A stretch of 22,149 nt of DNA, from NCBI GenBank assembly GCA_035629935.1, contig DASQLQ010000080.1, positions 1-22,149 of the forward strand, in the 5' to 3' direction. Positions 21,613-22,149 of the stretch are shown here, piece after piece. A model generated the notes under the pieces. The model was not told the DNA's origin and searched no databases. It saw nothing but the letters and a program-made list of their open reading frames with translations. Numbering within the stretch: the stretch's first letter is position 1; each line of letters begins with the position of its first letter. The DNA comes from DASQLQ01 sp035629935 (GTDB lineage Bacteria; Actinomycetota; CADDZG01; WHSQ01). A program made the position numbers and the translations under genes.

Positions 21613-22149
21613 TCACCCCACATCCTGGTGTGGGCAGGTGCCGCTGCCGGCCACCGCTGAATAGGCGACGTGCCGCATCACACGCGTGGACGCGAGCGCC
21701 GCCGCGAGCGCGAGAGCAAGGATCACTGCGGGGAGCGGTGTGCCTGTGATCGAGGTCGGCTCCGCGGCAAGGACCTCTGGCTGCTCCGGGGAGGCCGCAG
21801 GTGGGAGATCAGATCCGCCGAAGTCGCTGCCGCCCACTTCGGGGATACCGAACCCGGACGAGGTGCCGCCCGCATCACCGGTGAAGGGAACGTCGGCTGC
21901 AGGTGCCGGTGGTTCGGTCGGCGGAAGCTTCGGCAGCTCGAACCCCGCCTCGTTCGCATCCACCCCCAGGCTCACCGAGCCGAAGCGCATAACCATGGCC
22001 TTGCGCATATCCACGTTCTTGTAGATCTCGTCCTTCACCTCGTCGGGAAGCTCATCGACGTAAGGCGTGAGGGCAAGCGCGTCGAAATGCACCACGAGGC
22101 CACCGAGCTCGGTCGAGGCCGATCCACCCTTCACCTTCTCGATAGGCCG
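21613..22149 (-). CDS. C-terminal part of a C-terminally anchored, proline-rich surface protein (truncated by window edge)
   Basis: The frame is open to the right edge, so only the last 178 or so residues are visible. A GTG at 22134 is possible but not a convincing start, because the frame continues upstream without a stop. About 70 residues of mixed sequence (LVVHFDALALTPYVDELPD...) are followed by a Pro/Gly/Ser/Glu-rich linker. Near the C-terminus is one hydrophobic helix (LPAVILALALAAALAS) followed by TRVMRH. This looks like an extracellular domain on a spacer held by a single C-terminal membrane helix. I do not recognise the family. Confidence 0.6.
   Translation of the reverse strand, partial: RPIEKVKGGSASTELGGLVVHFDALALTPYVDELPDEVKDEIYKNVDMRKAMVMRFGSVSLGVDANEAGFELPKLPPTEPPAPAADVPFTGDAGGTSSGFGIPEVGGSDFGGSDLPPAASPEQPEVLAAEPTSITGTPLPAVILALALAAALASTRVMRHVAYSAVAGSGTCPHQDVG

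Noticed and set aside
21613..22134. Complete 173-residue protein starting at GTG 22134
   Set aside because: The frame continues upstream to the window edge without a stop and no ribosome-binding site precedes this GTG, so a truncated longer gene is more likely.
1..22149. tRNA, rRNA, CRISPR array, insertion-sequence ends or attachment sites
   Set aside because: No regularly spaced repeats, transposase, tRNA-like cloverleaf or duplicated target sites were seen; gaps between genes are too short to hide them.

Overview
This window reads as a sterol (cholesterol / plant sterol) side-chain catabolism cluster from a high-GC actinobacterium. The evidence is the combination of a CYP125-like P450, an EchA19-like hydratase, FadD19- and FadD3-like CoA ligases, Ltp2/Ltp3/Ltp4-like thiolase-fold aldolases with DUF35 partners, MaoC-type hydratases, and repeated 14-bp KstR-like operators. 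A DUF222/HNH (13E12-type) protein also fits Actinomycetota. The gene order differs from the Mycobacterium/Rhodococcus arrangement, which suggests a lineage outside Mycobacteriales (inference; no phylogenetic marker is present).

Layout. (1) Positions 1-566, minus: 5' part of a FadD3-like ligase, cut by the window edge. (2) 623-3942, plus: Ltp2-like aldolase, stand-alone DUF35 partner, MFE-2-type SDR, PaaG-like crotonase. Between blocks 1 and 2 lies a perfect inverted repeat with CTGACG/CGTCAG arms. (3) 13078 down to 3945, minus: a long run of overlapping genes in the order FadD, Zn-less DUF35, Zn-ribbon DUF35, Ltp4-like, Ltp3-like, acyl-CoA dehydrogenase, SDR. A second copy of the CTGACG repeat follows, then a hot-dog hydratase pair, a thiolase-like protein and another DUF35. 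(4) 13204-16994: Zn alcohol dehydrogenase (plus), CYP125-like P450 (minus), EchA19-like hydratase and a hot-dog thioesterase (plus), closed by a strong hairpin. (5) 17108-18286: HNH/DUF222 protein. (6) 20991 down to 18287, minus: FadD19-like ligase and a nitronate-monooxygenase-like flavoprotein. (7) 21604 down to 21077 and the window end down to 21613, minus: a membrane protein with an Ada-like zinc knuckle and the C-terminal part of a C-terminally anchored surface protein, neither obviously linked to sterols.

How it fits together (inference from family knowledge): CYP125 and the alcohol dehydrogenase oxidise the side-chain terminus; FadD19 or the other FadD makes the CoA thioester; FadE, EchA19 or the MaoC pair, and the SDRs perform beta-oxidation; Ltp3/Ltp4/DUF35 and Ltp2/DUF35 cleave branched or ring-proximal carbons by retro-aldol chemistry; FadD3 re-enters the pathway at the C/D-ring propanoate stage. 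Two operator classes are present, but no regulator gene lies in the window. Genes are very densely packed, mostly with 1- or 4-nt stop/start overlaps. No intergenic stretch reaches 300 bases, and I saw no tRNA, rRNA, insertion sequence or CRISPR array.
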